64,000 nucleotides of DNA. Origin: Nocardioides mangrovi. GTDB lineage: Bacteria > Actinomycetota > Actinomycetes > Propionibacteriales > Nocardioidaceae. How positions within the stretch are numbered: position 1 is the first letter of the stretch; every line of letters begins with the position of its first letter. Under the pieces are notes generated by a model that was not told the origin of the DNA, ran no database searches, and saw nothing but the letters and a program-made list of their open reading frames with translations. Positions 27,338 to 35,542 of this stretch are shown here, in pieces. The translations under genes and the position numbers were made by a program. The stretch is from NCBI RefSeq assembly GCF_020073815.1, contig NZ_JAIQZJ010000009.1:1-64000 (forward strand), read 5' to 3'.

Positions 27338-28591
27338 GTGCCGGGACCAGTCGATGCAGCAGCAGTGGAGGCCGCGGCCGAGGTGCTGCGCCCCGTCGTA
27401 CGCCGCACCGAGCTCGAGCACAGCGAGCGGCTCAGCGGGGTCGTCGGCGCGACGGTCCTGCTCAAGCGCGAGAACCGGCAGCTCACGCGGTCCTACAAGG
27501 TGCGCGGCGCCTTCCACCTGATCAGCGGCCTCACCGACGAGGAGCGCGCCCGCGGCGTCGTGTGCGCGAGCGCGGGCAACCACGGGCAGGGCCTGGCGTG
27601 GAGCTGTGCGCGGCTCGGGGTGCGCGGCCGGGTCTACGTGCCCGGCAACACGCCCCGGCAGAAGCGGCAGCGCATCCTGGCGCTCGGCCAGGGGCTCGTC
27701 GAGCTCGTCGTCGAGGGGAGCACGTACGACGTCGCCGGCGCGGCCGCGCACGCCGACTCCGAGCGCACCGGTGCGGTCTACGTGCCGCCGTTCGACGACC
27801 CGCGCACCATCGCCGGGCAGGGCACGATCGCGCCCGAGCTGGTCGAGCAGGCGCCCGGCCCGCTGCACACCGTCGTCGTCCCGGTGGGCGGCGGCGGCCT
27901 GGTCGCCGGGCTCGCCGTCTGGCTGCGCGAACGGCACCCGGGTGTCCGCATCGTCGGGGTCGAGCCGGACGGCGCGGCGAGCATGACCGCCGCGCTCGCC
28001 GCCGGTGGGCCGGTGGCACTCGAGGAGGTCGACACCTTCGTCGACGGTGCGGCGGTGGGCCGGGTGGGTGAGGTGACCTACCCGATCGTCCGCGACCTGG
28101 TCGACGAGGTCGTGACGGTCGAGGCCGGCGCGGTCTGCACCGAGATGCTCGACCTCTACCAGGTCGAGGGCATCATCGCGGAGCCCGCCGGCGCGCTCGC
28201 GAGCGCCGCCGTCCGCGAGCTCGCGGGCACCTTCCCGGCCGACGCCCTCGTCGCCTGCATCGTCTCCGGCGGCAACAACGACGTGAGCCGGTACGGCGAG
28301 ATCGTCGAGCGCTCGCTGGTCCACCAGGGCCTGCGCCACTACTTCCTGGTGTCCTTCCCCCAGGAGCCCGGTGCGCTGCGGCACTTCCTCGCCGACGTGC
28401 TCGCCGACGGCGAGGACATCGTGGTCTTCGACTACGTCAAGAAGAACAACCGGGAGACCGGCCCGGCGCTGGTCGGCATCGAGCTCGAGGCCGCCGCTGG
28501 CCTCGCGGGCCTGCTCGACCGGATGGACGCCAGCCCGCTCACCATCGAGCGGGTCCCGCCCGGCTCGCCGCTCTTCACGTTCCTCATGTGA
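27338..28591 (+). CDS. ilvA: Threonine ammonia-lyase (biosynthetic, short form)
   Basis: 417 residues. A PLP enzyme turning threonine into 2-oxobutanoate, the first step to isoleucine. The PLP lysine is Lys54 in SYKVRGAF; the phosphate loop is PVGGGGLVAG; SAGNHGQG and SGGNNDVSRY complete the active site. The C-terminal 85 residues (HYFLVSFPQEPGALRHFL onward) form a single ACT-like regulatory domain, so it belongs to the short Bacillus/Corynebacterium form rather than the two-ACT E. coli form. No other ilv gene lies nearby. Confidence 0.9.
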   Translation: MPGPVDAAAVEAAAEVLRPVVRRTELEHSERLSGVVGATVLLKRENRQLTRSYKVRGAFHLISGLTDEERARGVVCASAGNHGQGLAWSCARLGVRGRVYVPGNTPRQKRQRILALGQGLVELVVEGSTYDVAGAAAHADSERTGAVYVPPFDDPRTIAGQGTIAPELVEQAPGPLHTVVVPVGGGGLVAGLAVWLRERHPGVRIVGVEPDGAASMTAALAAGGPVALEEVDTFVDGAAVGRVGEVTYPIVRDLVDEVVTVEAGAVCTEMLDLYQVEGIIAEPAGALASAAVRELAGTFPADALVACIVSGGNNDVSRYGEIVERSLVHQGLRHYFLVSFPQEPGALRHFLADVLADGEDIVVFDYVKKNNRETGPALVGIELEAAAGLAGLLDRMDASPLTIERVPPGSPLFTFLM

Positions 28592-28626
28592 CGAGGCGCG
28601 ACCGACCGATCTGGCACGATGCCCGG

Positions 28627-28956
28627 GTGAGCCAGCAGCCGCCTCCGCCGTACGGCTATCCGCAGCAGCCCTACTACGGGCCGCCGCCGGACCACCCCCA
28701 GGCCACGACCGTGCTCGTGCTCGGCATCCTGGGTCTGGTGGTCTGCCAGGTGATCTCGCCGGTCGCCTGGGTGATGGGCAACCGGGTGCTCCGCGAGATC
28801 GACGCGAGCGGCGGCCAGCTCGGCGGCCGCAGCAACGTCAACGCCGGCCGGATCTGCGGCATCATCGGCACGATCCTGATCGGGATCTCGCTGCTCGTCC
28901 TGGTCGGCTTCCTCGGCATCTTCGTCGTCGCGGGCGTCGCCGGCTCCGTCGGCTGA
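28627..28956 (+). CDS. DUF4190 membrane protein
   Basis: A 109-residue protein. A Pro/Tyr/Gln-rich cytoplasmic head (QQPPPPYGYPQQPYYGPPPD) precedes two helices (TTVLVLGILGLVVCQVISPVAWVMG and GIIGTILIGISLLVLVGFLGIFVV), the DUF4190 pattern. The function is unknown. The GTG giving VSQQPPPPYG was chosen; a frame-extending GTG that overlaps the ilvA stop would add 13 atypical residues. Confidence 0.75.
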   Translation: MSQQPPPPYGYPQQPYYGPPPDHPQATTVLVLGILGLVVCQVISPVAWVMGNRVLREIDASGGQLGGRSNVNAGRICGIIGTILIGISLLVLVGFLGIFVVAGVAGSVG

Positions 28957-28975
28957 GCCCGGCCGGCCTCCCGGA

Positions 28976-30316
28976 TCAGCCGAGCGCGGCGACCGCCTCG
29001 GCGAAGACCTCCGTGTGCCGGTCGACGTCGGCCTCGGTGTGCGCCGGGGAGAAGAGCGCCATGTTGTGGAAGGGCGTCAGGAGCACGCCGCGGTTGAGGC
29101 ACCACAGGTGCAGCAGCGACTCCAGCTCCTCGTCGACGGCGGCCGCCGCGGCCGCGCCGTCGCGGGGCGGCGGGCAGAACCAGTACTCCGCCCGGCACCC
29201 GAGGCGCTGCACGTGCCAGGGCAGGCCGGCGTCGGCGATGACCCCGGAGACGCCGGCGGCGAAGCGCTCCGCCAGGGGTACGGCCACCGCGAAGTCCTCC
29301 TCGCGCAGGCAGGTCGACAGCGTGGCCCGGATCGCGGCCAGCGCGAGCGCGTTGCCGGTCAGCGTGCCGCCGACCCCGGCGACGTCGATCTCGTGCCCGA
29401 GCATCGGGCCGGAGAGCCGGTCGGCGACCTCGGCACTCATGCCGTAGGCCGCGCAGGGGATGCCGCCGCCGATCGGCTTGCCGACCACGAGGAAGTCGGG
29501 CTCGAGGTCCCACGCGACGGTCGCGCCGCCCGGACCGGTGCACAGCGTGTGGGTCTCGTCGTTGACGAGGAGCACGCCGTGCCGCCGGGTGATCTCGCGG
29601 ACGCCCTCGAGGTAGCCCGGCTCGGGCAGCACGATGCCGATGTTGGTGAGCGCCGGCTCCATCAGCAGGCACGCGACGTCTCCCTCGGCGAGCCGCCGGT
29701 CGAGCGCGTCGAGGTCGTTGAAGGGCACCACGGCGGTGGTCTCGGAGACCGGCACCTGCGGGCCCAGTGCCCCGGGCCGCGGGACCACCCGGTCGCCGTC
29801 GAGCACGGCCAGCGTCTCGTCGACGGTGCCGTGGTAGCACCAGTCCATGACGGCGATCCGCGGTCGGCCGGTCAGGTGACGGGCGAAGCGGAGCACGAAG
29901 CGGTTGGCGTCGGTCGCCGACATCGCCAGCTGCCACGACGGGAGCCCGAAGCGCCGGGCCAGCTCCTCGCCGACCCAGACGGCGTCGGCCGACGGCAGCA
30001 TCGTGGTGATCCCGCGGGTCGCCCGCTCGGTGAGCGCCGCGGTGACCTGCGGCAGCGCGTGACCGGTCATCGCACCGGTGTCGCCGAGGCAGAGGTCGAC
30101 GTACTCCACGCCGTCGACGTCGGTGAGCCGCGCCCCGGACGCGGAGTCGAAGAACACCGGGAACCGGCCCGGCCACCTCGTCATCCACGGCATCGGGACG
30201 CCGGCGAGCAGCGGGCCGCGGGCGGCCTCGGCGAGCTCGGCGGAGCGGGGGTGGCTGCTGACGAAGCGGTCCTCCTCCTGGGAGAGGAGGGCGGCGATGC
30301 GGGAGCGGTCGACCAT
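28976..30316 (-). CDS. Class III aminotransferase (glutamate-1-semialdehyde aminomutase-like)
   Basis: 446 residues, fold type I PLP enzyme. It shows VDGVEYVDLCLGDTGAMTGHA, DWCYHGTVDE, LLVNDETHTL (Asp binding the PLP nitrogen) and the Schiff-base lysine in FLVVGKPIGGGIPCAAYG. This arrangement is that of the GSA aminomutase branch. No haem biosynthesis gene is adjacent and TGAMTGHA differs from the canonical GSAM segment, so a different amino-acid or amine substrate is likely. Divergent from trmB. TATCTT lies 7 nt before its ATG. Confidence 0.78.
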   Translation of the reverse strand: MVDRSRIAALLSQEEDRFVSSHPRSAELAEAARGPLLAGVPMPWMTRWPGRFPVFFDSASGARLTDVDGVEYVDLCLGDTGAMTGHALPQVTAALTERATRGITTMLPSADAVWVGEELARRFGLPSWQLAMSATDANRFVLRFARHLTGRPRIAVMDWCYHGTVDETLAVLDGDRVVPRPGALGPQVPVSETTAVVPFNDLDALDRRLAEGDVACLLMEPALTNIGIVLPEPGYLEGVREITRRHGVLLVNDETHTLCTGPGGATVAWDLEPDFLVVGKPIGGGIPCAAYGMSAEVADRLSGPMLGHEIDVAGVGGTLTGNALALAAIRATLSTCLREEDFAVAVPLAERFAAGVSGVIADAGLPWHVQRLGCRAEYWFCPPPRDGAAAAAAVDEELESLLHLWCLNRGVLLTPFHNMALFSPAHTEADVDRHTEVFAEAVAALG

Positions 30317-30335
30317 GGCAGCGAAGATAGTCCTC

Positions 30336-31067
30336 ATGCCCGACGACCACGTGCGACCGGCGCGCCCGCACCACAAGCTGACCGACGACGGCCGCCGGAT
30401 GCGCGAGGTCCTCACCTACTCCCGGAGGGGGAGCCGGTTCACCCCGCGCCAGGCCGAGGCCTGGGACGCGTACGCCGAGCGGTGGTGGGTCCCCGACGAG
30501 GCGGTCGACACCCCGGGCTTCTCGCTGCCGGGTCTCTTCGGCCGGGAGGCGCCGCTGCTGGTCGAGATCGGCGCCGGGATCGGGGAGTCGACGGCCGAGC
30601 TGGCCCAGGCACGGCCGGACCACGACGTCGTCGCCTTCGAGGTCTGGCGGCCCGGCGTGGCCGACACCCTCGGCCGGATCGGCGAGGCGGGGCTCACCAA
30701 CGTGCGGATGCTCAGCGTCGACGCGGTGTGGTCGATGGAGCACCTCGTCGCCGAGGGGAGCCTGGCCGGCCTGTGGGTCTTCTTCCCCGACCCGTGGCAC
30801 AAGAAGCGCCACCACAAGCGCCGCCTGGTCAACCCGGACTTCGCGCGGCTCGCTGCGAGCCGTCTCGCGCCCGGGGCGGAGTGGCGACTGGCCACCGACT
30901 GGGCCGACTACGCCGAGCACATGGTCGAGGTGCTCGACGCCGAGCCGCTGCTCGAGGGCGGTGTCGTCGAGCGCTGGGCCGAGCGGCCGGTGACCAGGTT
31001 CGAGCGCAAGGGCCTCGCGGCCGGCCGCACGATCACCGACCTGCTGTACCGACGTACGGCGCCGTAG
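30336..31067 (+). CDS. trmB: tRNA (guanine-N7-)-methyltransferase
   Basis: 243 residues. It forms m7G46 in tRNA using S-adenosylmethionine. EIGAGIGES is the SAM loop. FFPDPWHKKRHHKRRLV is the family signature. TDWADYAEHM and the ending TRFERKGLAAGRTITDLLY match TrmB. The ATG at 30336 was chosen; an in-frame ATG at 30315 overlaps the start codon of the divergent aminotransferase. Its last 35 bp overlap the end of the convergent lacI-type gene. Confidence 0.93.
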   Translation: MPDDHVRPARPHHKLTDDGRRMREVLTYSRRGSRFTPRQAEAWDAYAERWWVPDEAVDTPGFSLPGLFGREAPLLVEIGAGIGESTAELAQARPDHDVVAFEVWRPGVADTLGRIGEAGLTNVRMLSVDAVWSMEHLVAEGSLAGLWVFFPDPWHKKRHHKRRLVNPDFARLAASRLAPGAEWRLATDWADYAEHMVEVLDAEPLLEGGVVERWAERPVTRFERKGLAAGRTITDLLYRRTAP

Positions 31068-32052
31068 TCCGCCGGACCAGCAGCTCGGTGGGCAGGATCA
31101 CCTGCTCGGGCTTCCACTCGGAGGTGTCGAGCGCGCAGAGCACCTGCCGGGCCGCGACCCGGCCCTGCTCGTCGGCGGACTGCGCCACGGTGGTGAGGTC
31201 GAAGTAGCCGGCCATCTCGTGGTCGTCGATGCCGATCACGGAGACGTCCTCGGGCACTTCCAGCCCGAGCTGGTGGGCCGCGCGCAGCACGCCGATCGCC
31301 ATCTCGTCGGAGGCCGCGAAGACCGCGGTCGGCCGGTCGGGCAGGCTCAGCAGCGCCCGGCCCGCCCGCAGGCCGCCCGCGACGGTGAACTCGCCGTCCT
31401 CCTCCAGCGCCGGGTCGTGAGGGAGGCCGTGGTCGGCGAGGGTACGGCGGTAGCCCGCCAGCCGAGCGGTCGGCGCGGTGAAGTCGAGGACACCCTCGGT
31501 GGCCCCGCCGATGTAGGCGATCCGCCGGTGTCCGAGGTCGGCGAGGTGCCGGGTCGCCGCGGCGGCGGCCTCGACGTCGTCGATGCGGACGGTGGCCCAC
31601 CCGGGGATGTCCGCGCCCACGATGATCACCGGCCGGCCGAGCGCGGAGAGGCGGGTCAGCTCGTCCTCGGTCGGGGTCAGGCTGAGCACGAGCACGGCGT
31701 CGACGCGCTTGGTGAGCAGGCTGGTCTCGAAGACCCGGTGCCGGGCGTCCGGGTCGCCGCCGAGGTTGTAGAGGAGCAGGTCGTAGCCGTGCTCGCGGAG
31801 CACCTGCTCGGCACCGTGGACCACCGTGGCGAAGAACCACCGGGTCACGAACGGCACCACCACCGCGACTGTGCGGGTCTGCCCGCTGGCCAGGCCGGCG
31901 GCGCTGGGGGAGGGCACGTAGCCGAGCCGGCGCGCGGCCTCCATGACCCGCTGCCGGGTCTCGTCGGTGACCCCGGGCAGGCCGCGCAGCGCGCGCGAGA
32001 CGGTCGCGGTGGACATCTCCACCTCGCGGGCCACGTCCTTGATGCCGGTCAT
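31033..32052 (-). CDS. LacI-family repressor (CebR/BglR-like)
   Basis: 339 residues. The N-terminal helix-turn-helix and hinge read TGIKDVAREVEMSTATVSRALRG and RVMEAARRLGYVPSPSAAGL. A periplasmic-binding-like effector domain follows. It is divergent from a GH1 beta-glucosidase, next to a sugar ABC importer. The intergenic palindrome CGGGAGCGCTCCCA matches the CebR/CelR operator (TGGGAGCGCTCCCA) at 13 of 14 positions, so the effector is probably cellobiose or another beta-glucoside. Confidence 0.88.
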   Translation of the reverse strand: MTGIKDVAREVEMSTATVSRALRGLPGVTDETRQRVMEAARRLGYVPSPSAAGLASGQTRTVAVVVPFVTRWFFATVVHGAEQVLREHGYDLLLYNLGGDPDARHRVFETSLLTKRVDAVLVLSLTPTEDELTRLSALGRPVIIVGADIPGWATVRIDDVEAAAAATRHLADLGHRRIAYIGGATEGVLDFTAPTARLAGYRRTLADHGLPHDPALEEDGEFTVAGGLRAGRALLSLPDRPTAVFAASDEMAIGVLRAAHQLGLEVPEDVSVIGIDDHEMAGYFDLTTVAQSADEQGRVAARQVLCALDTSEWKPEQVILPTELLVRRTTAPYVGTAGR

Positions 32053-32078
32053 GAGCGGCGGCTCCGGTGACCAGAGTG

Positions 32079-32092
32079 CGGGAGCGCTCCCA
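32079..32092. promoter_or_regulatory. CebR-type operator before the beta-glucosidase
   Basis: CGGGAGCGCTCCCA; the inner 12 bp are a perfect palindrome. It lies directly upstream of the likely -10 box TACGGT (32111-32116) and covers its -35 region, so bound repressor would block the polymerase. The beta-glucosidase ATG is 7 nt after that -10 box. Confidence 0.75.
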
Positions 32093-32123
32093 CTTTCGCG
32101 GTACAGACGTTACGGTGGGTCCC

Positions 32124-33512
32124 ATGAGCCTGCGCCCCACCCGCCACCTGCCCGACGGATCGACCCTCGCCTTCGGCGCCGCCGCGGCGTCGTACCAGAT
32201 CGAGGGGGCGACCGACGAGGACGGCCGCGGACCCTCGATCTGGGACACCTTCGCCGCGCGTCCGGGCAGCACCCGCGACGGCCGCGACGGGTCGGTCGCC
32301 TGCGACTCCTACCACCGCTACGACGAGGACATCGCCCTCGTCGCCGGTCTCGGCCGCGGCTCGTGGTACCGCTTCTCCGTCGCCTGGTCGCGGATCCTGC
32401 CCGAGGGCACCGGCCGCGTGGAGACGCGCGGGCTGGACTACTACGACCGCTTCGTCGACGCCGCGCTCGCCCAGGGTGTGCAGCCGACCGGGACGCTCTA
32501 CCACTGGGACCTCCCGCAGACGCTGGAGGACCGGGGCGGCTGGCTCGAGCGGAGCACCGCCGAGGCGTTCGCCGACTACGCGATGATCGTCCACGAGCGG
32601 CTCGGCGACCGCGTGCAGGTGTGGGCGACGCACAACGAGCCGTGGTGCGCGGCCTACCTGGGCTACTCCGCCGGCATCCACGCGCCGGGCCGCAAGGAGG
32701 GCGACGCCGGACACCGGGCCGCCCACCACCTCAACCTCGCCCACGGCCTGGCCGCGGCGCGGCTCCACGACGCCGGGGTGACCGACCTCGGCATCGCGCT
32801 CAACCTCGCGCCGTACTGGCCGGAGACCCCGGAGGCGGCCGGCGCCGCCGACGAGCTCGACGCGGTCCGCAACCGGGTCTGGCTCGGGCCCCTGGTCGAC
32901 GGGGCGTACGACGAGGGCCTGCTGCGCGTCGCACCGGTGCTCGCCGACCCGGCGCTGGTCCGCGACGGCGACCTCGACCTGGTCCGCGACTCGGTCGAGT
33001 GGATCGGCATCAACTACTACACGCCGTTCCGCCCGACGCTCGCCGACCCGACGCTGACGGTCCACCCCGAGGTGGAGGCCTACCCCGGCGTGACGCCGGT
33101 GTCGTTCGTCGTGCGTGAGCCGCGCACCGACATCGGCTGGGAGGTCGACGACAGCGGGCTGGAGGCGATCCTGCTGCAGACCCACGAGCGCACCGGCGGG
33201 GTGCCGATGGTGATCACCGAGAACGGCGCCGCGTGCCCCGACGACACCCTCGTCGAGGGTGCCGCCGGGGAGGTCGACGACCAGGACCGGATCGACTACC
33301 TCCGCGACCACATCGCCGCCACCGAGCGGGCCCGGAGCGCCGGAGCCGACGTCCGGGCCTACCTGGTGTGGACCCTGCTCGACAACTTCGAGTGGGCGGA
33401 GGGCTACACGAAGACCTTCGGGATCGTGCACGTCGACCCGAAGGACCTCACCCGGACGCCCAAGGCCTCCTACCACTGGCTGGCCGGGCACATCGCCTCC
33501 GCCTCGTCCTGA
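32124..33512 (+). CDS. GH1 beta-glucosidase
   Basis: 462 residues, no signal peptide, so it cleaves imported beta-glucosides in the cytoplasm. It opens FGAAAASYQIEGA. The acid/base is Glu172 in THNEPW and the nucleophile is Glu366 in ITENGA, both intact. WTLLDNFEWAEGY near the end forms the aglycone site. Length and order are standard for GH1. Controlled by the LacI-type operator upstream; partner of the ABC importer downstream. Confidence 0.93.
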   Translation: MSLRPTRHLPDGSTLAFGAAAASYQIEGATDEDGRGPSIWDTFAARPGSTRDGRDGSVACDSYHRYDEDIALVAGLGRGSWYRFSVAWSRILPEGTGRVETRGLDYYDRFVDAALAQGVQPTGTLYHWDLPQTLEDRGGWLERSTAEAFADYAMIVHERLGDRVQVWATHNEPWCAAYLGYSAGIHAPGRKEGDAGHRAAHHLNLAHGLAAARLHDAGVTDLGIALNLAPYWPETPEAAGAADELDAVRNRVWLGPLVDGAYDEGLLRVAPVLADPALVRDGDLDLVRDSVEWIGINYYTPFRPTLADPTLTVHPEVEAYPGVTPVSFVVREPRTDIGWEVDDSGLEAILLQTHERTGGVPMVITENGAACPDDTLVEGAAGEVDDQDRIDYLRDHIAATERARSAGADVRAYLVWTLLDNFEWAEGYTKTFGIVHVDPKDLTRTPKASYHWLAGHIASASS

Positions 33513-33534
33513 TCGACCGGGGCCTGCCGGCCGG

Positions 33535-34470
33535 TCAGCCCTTCACGCTGCCGGCCAGCAGACCGCGGACGAAGTAGCGCTGCAGGGACAGGAAGACGAC
33601 CAGCGGGATCACCAGGGAGATGAACGCGCCCGACGCGAGCAGCTGCCAGTCCTGACCGCGTTCGCCGACCAGGTTGACGAGCTTGACCGTCAGCGGCTGG
33701 ACCTCGGGCGAGCTGAAGACCAGCGCGACGAGCAGGTCGTTCCAGACCCAGAGGAACTGGAAGATCCCGAACGCCGCGATCGCCGGCATCATCAGCGGCA
33801 GCATGATCCGGCTGAAGATCTGCACGTGGCCGGCGCCGTCGACCCGGGCCGACTCGATCAGCTCGCCGGGGATCTCCCGCATGAAGTTGTGCAGCAGGAA
33901 GATCGCGACGGGCAGCGCGAAGATCGTGTGCGAGAGCCACAGCTCGTAGAGGCCGCCGGCTGGTGCGTCGCGGCCCGCGAGCGGCATCAGGTTGAAGGGC
34001 GGGTCGACGTACAGGCTGAGCAGCGGCACCAGCGTCACCTGGATCGGCACGATCTGGAGCGCGAAGACGGCGACGAAGAGGACGTCGCGGCCCTTGAACT
34101 TCATCCAGGCGAAGGCGTACGCCGCCAGGGTCGCGAGGCTGATCGGGATCAGCACCGCGGGGATCGTGATGACGATCGAGTTGATGACGTTGGTGCTCAG
34201 GCCGGTGTTGCTGGACCCGCCGCTGAACGCGTCCTGGTAGTTCTTCAGCGTGAAGCTCGGGTCGGTGAAGACGTTCCACCAGCCGTTGGACTTCACGTCG
34301 GCCTCGGGCCGGAAGGACGAGATGAACAGGCCCGCCGTCGGGATCGTCCAGAGGATGGCGATCACCACGGCGATCGCCGAGGCGATCCGGCCGGTGAGGC
34401 CCTCGCGGGCCGCCGCCGCGGCGGACACCGGCGCGGCGGTCGTGGGGGTGGTGGGGTCGGCGGCGCTCAT
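33535..34470 (-). CDS. Sugar ABC transporter permease (MalG/CebG type)
   Basis: 311 residues, six predicted helices, with the cytoplasmic EAA loop GELIESARVDGAGHVQIFSRIMLPL that contacts the ATPase. Inner-membrane component of a carbohydrate uptake-1 importer. An Ala/Thr-rich N-terminal tail precedes helix 1. It overlaps the preceding permease gene by 4 nt (ATGA). It ends 22 bp from the end of the beta-glucosidase gene. Confidence 0.9.
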   Translation of the reverse strand: MSAADPTTPTTAAPVSAAAAAREGLTGRIASAIAVVIAILWTIPTAGLFISSFRPEADVKSNGWWNVFTDPSFTLKNYQDAFSGGSSNTGLSTNVINSIVITIPAVLIPISLATLAAYAFAWMKFKGRDVLFVAVFALQIVPIQVTLVPLLSLYVDPPFNLMPLAGRDAPAGGLYELWLSHTIFALPVAIFLLHNFMREIPGELIESARVDGAGHVQIFSRIMLPLMMPAIAAFGIFQFLWVWNDLLVALVFSSPEVQPLTVKLVNLVGERGQDWQLLASGAFISLVIPLVVFLSLQRYFVRGLLAGSVKG

Positions 34471-35435
34471 CGGCCCTCCAGCTTTCGCATCTGGCGAATG
34501 TTGTAGATGACGACCGGGGTGACCAGCAGGAAGATGACGACCGCGATCGTGGTGGCCAGGCCCTGGTTACCGGAGACGAAGTTCTGTCGGTAGAACTCGT
34601 AGGCCAGGACGCTGGTGTTGAAGTTGCCGCCCGTGGCGGTCTGGACGATGTCGAAGACCTTGAGGGTCGCGATCGTGATCGTGGTGAGCACGACGATCAG
34701 CGAGGGGCGGATGCTCGGGACGGTGATGTGCCGGAAGAGCTTCCAGCCGCCGACGCCGTCGAGGCGCGCGGCCTCCACGATGTCGTCCGGGATGCCCTTG
34801 ATCGAGGCCGACAGCAGCGTCATCGCGAAGCCGGACTGGATCCAGACCAGGATCACGATCAGGAAGAAGGTGTTCCAGGGGTCCTCGAGGAGGAAGTTGA
34901 AGGTGTCGAGGTGCAGCCACACGAGGACCTGGTTGAGCAGGCCGATCTGGTCCTGCTCGTTCGAGCGGTAGGCGTAGACGAACTTCCAGATGATCGAGGC
35001 CGCGACCATCGAGATCGCGATCGGCAGGAACATCAGGGCCTTGGCGAACTTCTCGAACCGGGCCCGGTCGACGAGCACGGCGTACACGAGCCCGATGCCG
35101 GTGGAGAGGATCGGGGTGAGGACCACCCACAGGAGCGTGTTGCGCAGCACCGTGAGCTGCTGCTTGTCGGTGAAGAGGTCCTTGTAGTTGTCGAGTCCGA
35201 CCCAGGGCGGGTCGAAGGTCTGCGCGCCGTGGAAGGACTGCCAGACGGTGACGATGGCGGGGTAGAGGAGGCCCACTCCGATGAGCAGGAGCGAGGGCCC
35301 GAGGAAGGCGGCGGCCTGGATGCGCTCGCCCGATCGGGAGCGCAGGCGTTGGGTGACCAGCAGGATGACCGCGATCACCGCGTAGAAGATGACGACCGCG
35401 ATCACCATCTGGATCAACTTGTCGGATGTGCTCAT
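34467..35435 (-). CDS. Sugar ABC transporter permease (MalF/CebF type)
   Basis: 322 residues, with an extra N-terminal helix (KLIQMVIAVVIFYAVIAVILL) before the usual six. The EAA loop is DDIVEAARLDGVGGWKLFRHITVPSIRPSL. Pairs with the downstream permease as the transmembrane channel. No ATP-binding subunit gene is linked, which in actinobacteria is usual for importers sharing an MsiK-type ATPase. Confidence 0.9.
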   Translation of the reverse strand: MSTSDKLIQMVIAVVIFYAVIAVILLVTQRLRSRSGERIQAAAFLGPSLLLIGVGLLYPAIVTVWQSFHGAQTFDPPWVGLDNYKDLFTDKQQLTVLRNTLLWVVLTPILSTGIGLVYAVLVDRARFEKFAKALMFLPIAISMVAASIIWKFVYAYRSNEQDQIGLLNQVLVWLHLDTFNFLLEDPWNTFFLIVILVWIQSGFAMTLLSASIKGIPDDIVEAARLDGVGGWKLFRHITVPSIRPSLIVVLTTITIATLKVFDIVQTATGGNFNTSVLAYEFYRQNFVSGNQGLATTIAVVIFLLVTPVVIYNIRQMRKLEGR

Positions 35436-35496
35436 GTCCTACCTGTCCTGGGTCAGTGGAACGTGCGGGCCTCGACGCCCGCCCGAGGACGGCAGC

Positions 35497-35526
35497 GGGG
35501 CGGAACCCCTGGTTGGGTTCCGCCCC
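35497..35526 (-). terminator. Hairpin between binding-protein and permease genes
   Basis: GGGGCGGAACCC (35497-35508) and GGGTTCCGCCCC (35515-35526) form a perfect 12-bp stem with a 6-nt loop. Placed after the binding-protein gene, it would reduce read-through or protect the upstream mRNA, giving more binding protein than permease. Confidence 0.7.
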
Positions 35527-35542
35527 GGTGCCTTTCAGCCCG

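Noticed and set aside
28976..30316. hemL (glutamate-1-semialdehyde aminomutase)
   Set aside because: The fold matches, but no haem gene is linked and the active-site segments differ, so only the superfamily is claimed.
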